Below are positions 1 through 6,381 of a stretch of DNA of 11,305 nt, piece by piece; the first letter of the stretch is position 1, and each line of letters starts with the position of its first letter. Origin of the DNA: VGXO01 sp964614695 (lineage in GTDB: Bacteria; Planctomycetota; Phycisphaerae; Phycisphaerales; SM1A02). The stretch covers positions 1 to 11,305 of the forward strand of contig CAZTMB010000094.1 of NCBI GenBank assembly GCA_964614695.1. The letters are read 5' to 3'. Both the position numbers and the translations under genes were made by a program. The notes below the pieces were generated by a model. That model ran no database searches and was not told the origin of the DNA. It saw only the letters and a program-made list of their open reading frames with translations.

Positions 1-57
1 GATGCCCCGTTCATCGCCATCGCAAGGCCGATGGTCTTCGGCTCGGGAGGCGGATGA
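1..57 (+). CDS. possible 3' end of a plus-strand gene cut by the window edge
   Basis: Reading from base 1 gives 18 codons, DAPFIAIARPMVFGSGGG, then TGA at 55-57. Fourteen of the 18 codons end in G or C. The peptide looks like a natural glycine-rich C-terminus rather than the arginine/serine-rich text typical of shadow frames here. A strong hairpin straddles and follows the stop, as expected at a gene end. The family cannot be recognised from so short a tail. The gene would converge on the response regulator, with 139 bases between the two stops. It could be a chance open stretch, since 57 bases is little evidence. Confidence 0.4.
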   Translation, partial: DAPFIAIARPMVFGSGGG

Positions 58-79
58 CTCGGCGGACGCCGAGATCCGC
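50..79 (+). terminator. strong hairpin after the left-edge gene
   Basis: CTCGGCG (58-64) and CGCCGAG (67-73) are perfect complements. The stem extends outward through CGGAT (51-55) with ATCCG (74-78) and the pair G50-C79, past a two-base bulge (56-57). It overlaps the proposed stop at 55-57. No T-run follows on either strand, so it is not a classical intrinsic terminator. It may still act as a 3'-end or transcript-stability hairpin. Confidence 0.4.
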
Positions 80-157
80 GCCACCGACAGACCGACGCCC
101 GTCGCCCCGCGAACGACTCGCGGAACGACGGGCGCCGGTCGCGCCTCGCGGAATGTC

Positions 158-189
158 GGGCGAGACGGAAGGTGCTCTCCCCTTCGCCC
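158..189 (-). terminator. imperfect hairpin just downstream of the response regulator
   Basis: GGGCGA (158-163) pairs with TCGCCC (184-189), and AGG (170-172) pairs with CCT (181-183), around an eight-base loop. Bases 164-169 form a bulge on one side. It lies about eight bases past the response regulator stop. There is no T-tract, so a terminator role is only a suggestion. Confidence 0.25.
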
Positions 190-196
190 CGTCGCC

Positions 197-880
197 TCAC
201 ACCTCGGCGAGGCCTTCGCGGATGGCGAAGCGGACGAGTTCCGGACTCGAGTGGATATCGAGCTTCTCCATGATCCGCTCGCGGTGGCCGTCGATCGTCT
301 TGGGGCTGCGCGAGAGGGTCTTCGCGATCTCCGCCCGCGACATGCCCCGGCCGATGAGGCGAAGGACCTCCTGCTCGCGATCGGTGAGCGCATCGACCTT
401 CGAGCCCATGCTCGCCGCGGTGAAGCGTTCGCGCGATCGCAGACGCAGCGGTCTCGCCCGCTCCGCGACGTGCGAGCCGAGCGCGAAGTCGCCTCGGGCG
501 GCCCGACGGATTCCGTCGATCACTTCGCTCAGGTCGTCGCTCTTCGAGAAGTACCCCCACACGCCCGCCTTGAAGGCGGCGGAGAGATAGTGGTCCCGCA
601 CATGGGCGGTCAGGATGACCACGCGCGAGTCCGGATGCAGGCGCCGAAGCTCCGCGGCCAGCTCGAAGGGATCGGGCCCGGGCATCTCGAGATCCATCAG
701 CACGACGTCCGGATCGAGTCGCGCCGTCTCTTCGAGCACCCGCTTTCCGTCGGGCAGACATCCCACCACCTCGAGATCGGGTTCCGCCCCGAGCCGCACC
801 TTCAATCCCTCCGCAAGCAGTCCGTGATCATCGACGCACAGCACGCGCGTGCGTCCGTTTCCTGAGAATCGATTGGTCAT
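197..880 (-). CDS. response regulator, NarL/FixJ family (receiver plus LuxR-type HTH)
   Basis: This 227-residue protein has a receiver domain at about residues 11-130. Acidic residues D17/D18 follow the first strand, the phospho-acceptor is D63 in VVLMDLEMPG, the switch threonine is T91 and the conserved lysine is K113. A LuxR-type helix-turn-helix spans about 163-225 (LTDREQEVLRLIGRGMS, then the recognition helix around SPKTIDGH). The domain order and length are typical of DNA-binding NarL/FixJ regulators, with all key receiver residues present. Its ATG shares the sequence ATGA with the stop of the upstream kinase, so the two are translationally coupled and surely cognate partners. By family, kinase-driven phosphorylation of D63 would promote dimerisation and DNA binding. 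The target genes are unknown; the divergent stress genes are an obvious but untested candidate. No further gene is visible downstream on this strand. Confidence 0.96.
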   Translation of the reverse strand: MTNRFSGNGRTRVLCVDDHGLLAEGLKVRLGAEPDLEVVGCLPDGKRVLEETARLDPDVVLMDLEMPGPDPFELAAELRRLHPDSRVVILTAHVRDHYLSAAFKAGVWGYFSKSDDLSEVIDGIRRAARGDFALGSHVAERARPLRLRSRERFTAASMGSKVDALTDREQEVLRLIGRGMSRAEIAKTLSRSPKTIDGHRERIMEKLDIHSSPELVRFAIREGLAEV

Positions 881-2607
881 GCCACGCCTCCTCGATCGAG
901 CGGACCGTCAATCGGCCGCTCTGCCACCACCACCGCGACGCCGTCCCTGAGCGCCCCTGCGTTGTGCGGATCCGCGACGACCGTCGCCGGGATCCCCGTC
1001 CATGCGGAACCTCCTCCGCCGATCGCGAGGACCCGGCGTCGAGGTGAACCATCGGTGAATCGCTTCGCCTCGAGGGCGGAGATCGCGTCGCCGTCGACGA
1101 CGAGGATCTCGACATCCTCCGACGCGGCGCCGGGGACATCGAGGTCGATGCGGCCGCCGTGAAGCAGTCGAAGCAGTTCGACCACCATGCCTGCGATCCG
1201 AGGATCGCGCAGCGACACGAGCGCCGCCGCCGGCGACGATTCGTGCGAGCACGGCTCGTCGATCGGCAGGAGCAGCGTCACGCGGGTGCCTTCGCCCTCG
1301 GTCGCGTCGATCTCGATCGACCCACCGGCGCGCTCGACGAGTCCTCGCACCATGGCGAGGCCGAATCCTCGACCGACGCCCTGGCGATCGTGGCTCGAAG
1401 CCGAGAAGGCACGGCGACGCTGCGCGGCGCTCATGCCAGGACCGTCGTCGGCGACGCAGAGCCGCACGCGGTTCGCGTCCTCGTCGAGCGCGGCGGTGAT
1501 CACCACGTTCCCGCAGCCTTCGACGGCCCGCGCCGCGTTGTCGGCAAGGTTGACGACCATCTGCGTCAACGCATCCGCGCCGACGAGCACCGGAGGCAGG
1601 TTCGGGGCGAAGATCGCCTGCAGCGAGATCCTTGCGCCGAGCTGCCCCTGCACGAGCCGACGGTGCTCGCGCCACCAGGCGGCGAGGCAGGGCGTCGATC
1701 CCGTGCCGGCGACGGGCCCCTCGCCGCGGCAGAGAGCGCGGAGATTGCCCGCGAGGCGATCGAGGTAGACGATCGCCGCGTCGATCGCCTCGACGTGCGC
1801 CTTCGCCTGCTCGGGAAGATCCATGCGCCGCAGGAGATCGGTTCGACACCGCAGCGGAAAGAGCGAGTTGGTCAGGTCGTGGACGACGCCTGCGGCGAAG
1901 GTGCCGACGGACGCCCAACGCTCGGCTTCGCGCACCTGCTCGATGAGGCGGTCGACCCGGAGGCGGCTCTCGTCGAGCTGCCGCTCGAGGTCGCGATCGC
2001 GTTGACGCAGTTCGTCCTCGAGCCGGTGATGCCGCAGCAGTTCGCCGAGGGGAAGCACCGCGTTGCCGATCACGCGGCGTTCCCGCGCGTCGGGCATCTC
2101 GCCGCGGCGAACGAAGAAGCTGACCACCGCCTGGACCTCGCCTTGGGAGAGCAGCGGAAGGATCGCGGCGCCGCGGAATCCCGCTTCGAGCCCGCGGCTG
2201 CGGCGAAGGAAGGTGCCTGCGTCGATGGAGGCGAGATCTTCGACCCACACGGGTTGCCTTTGGCTCACCGCGAGACCCGGCAAGCCCTCGGTCGCGACGA
2301 TCCGCGTGCCCGCGAAGATCGACGCGAAGTCGTGCAGCGACTCGCCGATCGTGTTGAGGGAAGCGCAGGCTTCCGCCATGCCGTCATCGACCACCCACGC
2401 TTCGGCGTAGCCCCAACCCGTCGCCTTCGCGATCGCCGCCAGCACCGCCTCGAGCGCCGCTTCGGTCGTCTCGGCTTCGCCCATCTCGAGAACGAGCGTG
2501 CGGATCGGCGACAGGTCGCGACGACGTCTTGGGGTCGACGTCGTTGCGCTGTCGACGAGGCGCAACGCTTGAGATGCGTCGACTCGTCGATCCGGATGAG
2601 GCAACAT
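877..2607 (-). CDS. cytoplasmic GAF-domain sensor histidine kinase with a degenerate C-terminal receiver-like tail
   Basis: The protein has 576 residues from the ATG at 2607, which has a GGGAG about 11 bases upstream. A GAF-type sensor domain covers about 34-190 and a coiled coil about 195-232. The phospho-acceptor helix follows, with H243 in AAGVVHDLTNSL, a variant of the usual H-E/D-x-x-N box. The ATPase domain has the N box (N353, N357 in VVNLADNAARAV), the G1 box (D387-x-G389-x-G391) and the G2 box (GRGFGLAMV, about 412-420). After residue 460 a tail of about 110 residues has receiver-like strand patterns but no full set of receiver acids, so it is probably a pseudo-receiver. No membrane segment is present, so it should sense an internal signal. 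The reading frame stays open upstream to 3984, but that part is the shadow of the plus-strand stress genes. Its stop overlaps the response regulator start by four bases. Confidence 0.93.
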   Translation of the reverse strand: MLPHPDRRVDASQALRLVDSATTSTPRRRRDLSPIRTLVLEMGEAETTEAALEAVLAAIAKATGWGYAEAWVVDDGMAEACASLNTIGESLHDFASIFAGTRIVATEGLPGLAVSQRQPVWVEDLASIDAGTFLRRSRGLEAGFRGAAILPLLSQGEVQAVVSFFVRRGEMPDARERRVIGNAVLPLGELLRHHRLEDELRQRDRDLERQLDESRLRVDRLIEQVREAERWASVGTFAAGVVHDLTNSLFPLRCRTDLLRRMDLPEQAKAHVEAIDAAIVYLDRLAGNLRALCRGEGPVAGTGSTPCLAAWWREHRRLVQGQLGARISLQAIFAPNLPPVLVGADALTQMVVNLADNAARAVEGCGNVVITAALDEDANRVRLCVADDGPGMSAAQRRRAFSASSHDRQGVGRGFGLAMVRGLVERAGGSIEIDATEGEGTRVTLLLPIDEPCSHESSPAAALVSLRDPRIAGMVVELLRLLHGGRIDLDVPGAASEDVEILVVDGDAISALEAKRFTDGSPRRRVLAIGGGGSAWTGIPATVVADPHNAGALRDGVAVVVAERPIDGPLDRGGVA

Positions 2608-2816
2608 GGATTCGACCGCTCCCGGTCCCGGAACCGCTTCCGGATGCTCCCGGCGAAGATTCGCCGAGCGGGGAATAGTCCTCCGCGGATGCCTTGCCGA
2701 CGACAGGGAAAACGCCGCAAGTCGAGGTGCGGCGACGAGGCGGCAATCGCTCGCGCCAGGGACCTTCAGGGCGGGCTTCCCCTCGTCGAGCGAAGGCCGG
2801 CGCGGAGACTCCGAGG

Positions 2817-2833
2817 TCGATGCGGCGCATCGA
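2817..2833. promoter_or_regulatory. perfect 8+1+8 inverted repeat, candidate operator
   Basis: TCGATGCG, one central G, then CGCATCGA form an exact inverted repeat of 17 bases, 56 bases upstream of the heat shock ATG. The compact twofold symmetry fits a site for a dimeric regulator, for example the nearby response regulator. In RNA the single-base loop would force some pairs open, so a DNA operator is the likelier reading. The role is inferred. Confidence 0.4.
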
Positions 2834-2840
2834 TGCGAAC

Positions 2841-2856
2841 GAACGGTCGAACGGTC
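2841..2856. repeat. tandem direct repeat of GAACGGTC
   Basis: Two exact copies of the octamer GAACGGTC stand head to tail (2841-2848 and 2849-2856), eight bases after the inverted repeat and 18 bases before the ribosome site. The position suggests a regulatory half-site array or part of the leader RNA. It may also be chance. Confidence 0.35.
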
Positions 2857-2889
2857 GTCGCGCCGCCGAGCCCAAGGAGGACCCTGAGC

Positions 2890-3399
2890 ATGCGATTTCC
2901 TGAACTGCACGTGGCCGACGCCTTCGATCGCTTTCGCGACGAGATGGAGCGGGTGGCCAATCGACTTGGTGTCGGAAACGGGGAGAGCCTCGAGCGCACC
3001 GCGTGGATTCCGAGCGCCGATCTCGCCGAGCGCGACGACGAGTTCGAGATCCGCTGCGAGATTCCCGGCGTCGATCCGGCGAACATCGACGTGAGCGTGT
3101 CGGGACGCACGGTCACGATCTCCGGGCACAAGGAGGAGTTGCGGGAGGAGAAGGACGAAGTGTGCCGCTCCTGCGAGTGCCGCTACGGCTCGTTCCGCCG
3201 AAGTTTCACGCTTCCCACGGAGATCGACGCGGATGCGGTGCGGGCCGAGGGCTCCGACGGAATCCTCTCGGTCACCGTGCCGAAGGGCGCCGAGGAGGGG
3301 CGTCGCCGCGTTCCGGTGCACCAGGGCCGATCGATCCCGGCGTCGCGTTCGGGCAAGACCGCGGGCAAGTCGCACGCGCTTGCCGGATCGAACAAGTGA
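2890..3399 (+). CDS. small heat shock protein, Hsp20/alpha-crystallin family
   Basis: This 169-residue ATP-independent holdase chaperone has an alpha-crystallin domain at about residues 40-133. Family marks are the EIPGVDPANIDVSV strand pair, RYGSFRRSFTLP (98-109), and GILSVTVPK (124-132). The C-terminal V-P-V at 141-143 is the usual I-x-I-type anchor. An unusual cysteine group, C92-x2-C95-x-C97, sits where relatives normally have a histidine/arginine-rich stretch just before the conserved YGSF. The basic, serine-rich tail after 145 is probably disordered. The ATG is fixed by AGGAGG (2875-2880) nine bases upstream. It is the first gene of a plus-strand stress operon, 39 bases ahead of the ferritin-like gene. 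It likely shares its control region with the divergent two-component genes. Length and motifs are normal for a class A bacterial Hsp20. Confidence 0.96.
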   Translation: MRFPELHVADAFDRFRDEMERVANRLGVGNGESLERTAWIPSADLAERDDEFEIRCEIPGVDPANIDVSVSGRTVTISGHKEELREEKDEVCRSCECRYGSFRRSFTLPTEIDADAVRAEGSDGILSVTVPKGAEEGRRRVPVHQGRSIPASRSGKTAGKSHALAGSNK

Positions 3400-3438
3400 T
3401 CGCTTCCGATTCCCCCCCGCAAGAACAGGAGGACCGCC

Positions 3439-3966
3439 ATGCCCATGGACACGCTCAAGAACCTCTTCGTCGGGCAGCTCGAGGAGCTGCTCGCCTCCGA
3501 ACGTCACGCCCGCGAAGTGATGGGCAAGATCTCGAAGTCGGCTTCCGCGCCCGGCCTTGCGACCGCGCTGCAGGAGCAGGCGACCGCCGCCCGCGAGCAC
3601 TCGACGCGGCTCGAGTCGATCCTCGAACGCTATGCCCCGCCGAAGAAGGGCCAGAAGGCCGCCGCGGTGCCGAGCGAGTCGAGCGCCTGCCTTGGTCTGA
3701 TGAAGGATCTCACCAAGGTCGCCGAGAACGACAAGGCGGACCCGCACGTGCGCGACGTCGCGATGCTGGCACTCGCGCAGCACTTCCTGCATCGCGAGAT
3801 CGCCGGCTACGGATGTGCCCGAGCGTGGGCTCGGGTGCTCGGTGACGATCGCTCGGTCTCGGAACTCGGGCGATCGCTCGACGACGAGAAGAAGGCCGAC
3901 GCGTCGCTCTCGAAGCTTTCCGAGCGCGTCAACAAGCTTGCCGCCCCGACGGTCGTCACCGCATGA
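3439..3966 (+). CDS. ferritin-like protein of the YciE/YciF (DUF892) family
   Basis: The protein has 175 residues and is almost wholly alpha-helical, with four predicted main helices. Family features are an N-terminal FVGQLEELLASERHA helix, the AREHSTRLES helix with E53/H54, AQHFLHREIAGYGCARAW (113-130) and the DDEKKADASL helix near 148-157. In relatives I recall, the third helix reads close to E-H-Y-E-I-A-x-Y-G. Here the first of those glutamates appears to be L117, so one metal ligand may be missing. H118 and E120 remain. Members of this family are stress-induced and of uncertain chemistry. The start is set by AGGAGG (3427-3432) six bases upstream; a second ATG at 3445 is less well placed. 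The stop overlaps the next gene by ATGA, so translation is coupled. Confidence 0.9.
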   Translation: MPMDTLKNLFVGQLEELLASERHAREVMGKISKSASAPGLATALQEQATAAREHSTRLESILERYAPPKKGQKAAAVPSESSACLGLMKDLTKVAENDKADPHVRDVAMLALAQHFLHREIAGYGCARAWARVLGDDRSVSELGRSLDDEKKADASLSKLSERVNKLAAPTVVTA

Positions 3967-4622
3967 ACGATGCGGCGGCGACACGAGCCCCGATTGCGGA
4001 TCCCTCGGCCGGCGGCGAGCCGGTCGAGGTCCGCTCGGGGTCGATGCTTCTCTCGGCGCGGTGGCGGCGCCCTCCTCGCGCGCGGGGTGCCGTCGTCTTT
4101 GCGCACTGTCCCGCGTGCGGCGACGAAGCCCCGCTCGCAGAGGCGCTCTTCAAGCGGAGCCTCGCGAGTCTCCTGCCGGATCTGCTGCTTCCGGCGGAGG
4201 CGAAGGATCCATCACGCTGCCATGACGAGGAGTTCATCTCGCAGCGGCTGCGCATGGCGGTGCGCTCGATCGTCGATCGGCCGGATGCGCGGGGGCTTCC
4301 GATCGCGGTGCTGGGTCGAGGCTGCGCCGGCGATGCGGCGCTCGTCGCCGCGGGGAACGAACCGGTGATCGCCGCGGTCGTCGCGATCGATCCGCCGCTG
4401 CTGGCCCCGGAGCCGTTTCTTGAGCGGGTTCGCGTGCCGGTGCTCGTCGTCGCGGGACCGGGCGATCTCGGCACGCCGCGCGGACGGGCCTCGCTCGAAG
4501 CGCTGCGGCGTCAGGGAGGTGTCGAGATCGCCGAACTTCCATCCGGAGCGGCGCGGAGCGACGCATTGCCCGAGCGGATCGCGGGTTGGCTCGGTCGAGT
4601 CTGTTCGCGCTCCGCGAAGTGA
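3963..4622 (+). CDS. alpha/beta-hydrolase (dienelactone hydrolase-like) protein, probably catalytically dead
   Basis: The 219 residues follow the alpha/beta-hydrolase order. First comes the oxyanion-side strand GAVVFAH (42-48), then LASLLPDLLLPAEA (67-80), the nucleophile-elbow region PIAVLGRGCAGDAALVAA (113-130), a strand VPVLVVAGPGD with an acid at D168, and a C-terminal amphipathic segment. This matches hydrolases whose text runs FAHGSGSS, LLFDLLTPEEE, GASTGAAAALVAA, GATH. Here the serine elbow has become GRGCAG with C121 near the nucleophile site, and the usual final histidine is absent: no histidine occurs after H87. Dienelactone hydrolases do use cysteine, but without a histidine normal chemistry is doubtful. 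H48-C49-x2-C52 and C86-H87 could instead form a metal site, which is speculative. The start overlaps the ferritin-like stop by four bases. It converges on the ThuA-like gene with a 22-base gap. Confidence 0.82.
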   Translation: MNDAAATRAPIADPSAGGEPVEVRSGSMLLSARWRRPPRARGAVVFAHCPACGDEAPLAEALFKRSLASLLPDLLLPAEAKDPSRCHDEEFISQRLRMAVRSIVDRPDARGLPIAVLGRGCAGDAALVAAGNEPVIAAVVAIDPPLLAPEPFLERVRVPVLVVAGPGDLGTPRGRASLEALRRQGGVEIAELPSGAARSDALPERIAGWLGRVCSRSAK

Positions 4623-4644
4623 CGCGGCGTCGTGATCGCGGCGT

Positions 4645-5493
4645 TCAGGGTGCCGCCGAAGCGGGAGCCTTCGGGGCCGGCGCCGTGGGAGCGGGCGTCG
4701 GCTCGATCGACGTCTCGAGACCGGCCGCCCACAGGATTCCGCCGCGCAGATGCTGCTCGAACAGCGGCTCGACGAAGCTTTCCTTGGTGTGTCCGCCGCC
4801 GGTGTACCAGCCGCGGCCCTTGCCGACGACGGGCGTCGTCTTCGCGGTGGTCGTCCACGCGATCGGGTGATCATCGCCCATGCCGCCGCCCTGGTAGGTC
4901 GTCTCGTCGAGCGTCATCAGCACATGCACGCGGCCGCGCGGGTTGTCGCGGTAGGTGTACCACTCGTCGGTGCGGCTCCAGCGCTCGGGAAGCATGCGGG
5001 TCGAGGGATGCGTGCGGTCCTCGACGTCGATCTCCGCCGGCTGGATCGCGGGATGGCCCTTGAAGTAGGCCCCGACGAGTGCGCCGTAGAACGGCCACTC
5101 GTAGGCGGTGTCCGCCGCGGCGTGCACGCCGGCGAATCCACCGCCCGCCTTGATGTACCGCTCGAACGCCTCCTGCTGCGGCTTCTCGAGCACTTCGCCC
5201 GTCGTCGAGAGGAAGACCACCGCCGCGTAGCGGGCGAGGTTCTCGTCGGAGAAGGCGAGCGGGTCCTCCGTCGCATCGATCTCGTAGCGGCCCTCGCCGA
5301 TCCGCTCGACCGCGGCGATGCCGTCTGGAATCGAGTCGTGCCGGAAGCCCATCGTGCGGGTGAAGACGAGGACTCTCGGAAGCGAGTCGTCGGTCACGGG
5401 CGGATCCTCCGGGGCGGCGGCCAGCATGGCCGTGATCGAGGCGAGCAGGATCGGCAGGGCGAGGGCGGCGGATCGTTGCAGCATGCGGAGCAT
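4645..5493 (-). CDS. secreted ThuA-like domain protein
   Basis: The protein has 282 residues. Residues 1-27 form a cleavable-type signal peptide (basic start, hydrophobic core, A-x-A region) with no lipobox cysteine, so it should be exported. A ThuA-like fold (glutamine-amidotransferase-like) spans about 40-258. Landmarks are FTRTMGFRHDSI (44-55), AGGGFAGVHAAADTAYEWPFYG (116-137), DEWYTY (176-181), DDHPIAW (207-213), GWYTGGGHTKESF (228-240) and GGILWAAG (251-258). A proline/alanine-rich tail follows. ThuA relatives are linked to trehalose and other sugar metabolism, often beside dehydrogenases; none is present here, so the substrate is unknown. Neither the ATG at 5493 nor that at 5484 has a clear ribosome site. 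The gene is last in a minus-strand run, 42 bases after the RsbW-like gene, so it may be co-transcribed or have its own promoter. Confidence 0.92.
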   Translation of the reverse strand: MLRMLQRSAALALPILLASITAMLAAAPEDPPVTDDSLPRVLVFTRTMGFRHDSIPDGIAAVERIGEGRYEIDATEDPLAFSDENLARYAAVVFLSTTGEVLEKPQQEAFERYIKAGGGFAGVHAAADTAYEWPFYGALVGAYFKGHPAIQPAEIDVEDRTHPSTRMLPERWSRTDEWYTYRDNPRGRVHVLMTLDETTYQGGGMGDDHPIAWTTTAKTTPVVGKGRGWYTGGGHTKESFVEPLFEQHLRGGILWAAGLETSIEPTPAPTAPAPKAPASAAP

Positions 5494-5535
5494 GCTACGG
5501 ACCGATCGGGTCGCTGCGAAGCCGATCGCTCGGAC

Positions 5536-5970
5536 TCACCGGGCGTCCGCCGCGATCAGCACTTCGACCCGATTGCGGTCCCCGAGCCTCGCGTAGCGGA
5601 CCTCTGCCATCGTTCGCACGAGGTGCACGCCGAGCCCGCCGATCCGCCGATCCTCGAGCGGCGCCTCGACCTCGGGCGTCGCGTGCGCCGTCGGATCGAA
5701 CGGCGAGCCCTCGTCCTCGATCACGAGACGCAGCGCCCCACGCTCGTCGAGAAGTTCGATCGAGCACTCGATCACGCCCTCTCGATCGGCGGGCCGACCG
5801 TGCGTCATCGCGTTGAGGACGAGTTCCTCCGCGGCAAGTTCAAGCACCATCGCCGCACGATCCGCGAGACGCTGCGCCGCGATGAACGCGCGGACCCATG
5901 AGAGCACCTTCGGCAGGTCGCCGCGATCGCTTCGAACGACAAGATGCCGGGGAACCGCGGTATCGCTCAT
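5536..5970 (-). CDS. RsbW-type ATP-binding regulator (anti-sigma factor / serine kinase-like)
   Basis: This 144-residue protein is a single GHKL ATPase domain of the RsbW/SpoIIAB type. The N box is ELAAEELVLNAMTHG with E49 and N53, the G1 box is EDEGSPFDP with D86 and G88, and the G2 box is GGLGVHLVR (111-119). By family, such proteins bind a partner, classically a sigma factor, and phosphorylate a STAS antagonist on serine. The ATG at 5970 was chosen because GGAGG stands five bases upstream; earlier in-frame ATGs are shadows within the STAS gene or lack such a site. The likely antagonist lies 28 bases upstream in the same orientation, the usual RsbV-RsbW order. No sigma factor or PP2C phosphatase gene is in the window, so the final target is open. 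Confidence 0.92.
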   Translation of the reverse strand: MSDTAVPRHLVVRSDRGDLPKVLSWVRAFIAAQRLADRAAMVLELAAEELVLNAMTHGRPADREGVIECSIELLDERGALRLVIEDEGSPFDPTAHATPEVEAPLEDRRIGGLGVHLVRTMAEVRYARLGDRNRVEVLIAADAR

Positions 5971-5998
5971 GCGATCCTCCACGCCGCGTCGCATCGGG

Positions 5999-6340
5999 TC
6001 AGGATCGCAGCGAGGCGACCGCCTCGGGGAGATCCGCGTGGATCGCGAAGAGCGAGGAGAACCCCGACAACGCAAGGATCTCCTGCACGGTCGGCGACGG
6101 CGCCGCGAGGGCGAATCCTCGCTTCGCCGCCTTCTGTCGCTTGCCGAGGACGAGGATCGATCGCAGCCCGGCGCTCGAGACGTAGACGATCCTGCTGCAG
6201 TCCAAGACGACCGCCGGGGCATCGCCCGAGTCCGCGATCTCGCCGAAGCGACGATCCGCTTCGCCGCAGGTCTCGCCATCGAGGCGACCTTCGATCCGGA
6301 TCGTCAGCACGTCGTCTTCGCGGCTCTCGATGATCACCAT
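5999..6340 (-). CDS. STAS-domain anti-anti-sigma-type protein (RsbV/SpoIIAA-like)
   Basis: The 113 residues make one STAS domain: IEGRLDGETC (17-25) for the first strands, AVVLDCSRIVYVSSAGLRSILVL (43-65) for the phosphorylation loop, then a C-terminal helix. Compared with the SpoIIAA motif D-S-S-G-L, the loop here is S55-S56-A57-G58-L59. S56 falls at the serine phosphorylated by the partner kinase, and the usual aspartate is replaced by S55. The ATG at 6340 has a modest AGGAA about ten bases upstream. The frame stays open to 8404 through the transporter gene, which is a shadow. The gene stands 41 bases after the Na/Pi transporter and 28 bases before the RsbW-type partner. Unphosphorylated STAS protein would be expected to bind RsbW and free its target. 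Confidence 0.92.
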   Translation of the reverse strand: MVIIESREDDVLTIRIEGRLDGETCGEADRRFGEIADSGDAPAVVLDCSRIVYVSSAGLRSILVLGKRQKAAKRGFALAAPSPTVQEILALSGFSSLFAIHADLPEAVASLRS

Positions 6341-6381
6341 GGCGTGGGGTTCCTGGGGTCGATGGGGTCTTTGGTGGCGGG

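Larger units (their letters stand above)
2608..2889. promoter_or_regulatory. divergent control region between the kinase and the heat shock gene
   Basis: This 282-base gap separates the kinase start (minus) from the small heat shock gene start (plus), so it must hold both promoters unless transcripts overlap. I see no convincing -35/-10 pair, no RpoH-like box and no CIRCE element. It does contain a perfect inverted repeat at 2817-2833, a tandem octamer at 2841-2856 and a strong AGGAGG ribosome site at 2875-2880 for the heat shock gene. Frames open through it do not read as protein. Confidence 0.6.

Noticed and set aside
2..865. 287-codon plus-strand open frame at the left edge
   Set aside because: It is antisense to the response regulator, whose motifs are complete and unambiguous.
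2760..2889. ROSE-type RNA thermometer before the heat shock gene
   Set aside because: A CCCCTC stretch near 2778 could pair with the AGGAGG site, but the distance is large and no ROSE-type conserved anti-ribosome-site helix is evident.
1159..3399. 746-codon plus-strand open frame
   Set aside because: Only its last 169 codons (Hsp20) are real. The rest is the antisense of the kinase and has the arginine-rich, motif-free text of a shadow frame.
4623..4644. terminator between the convergent hydrolase-like and ThuA-like genes
   Set aside because: The 22-base gap has no stable hairpin and no T-run on either strand.
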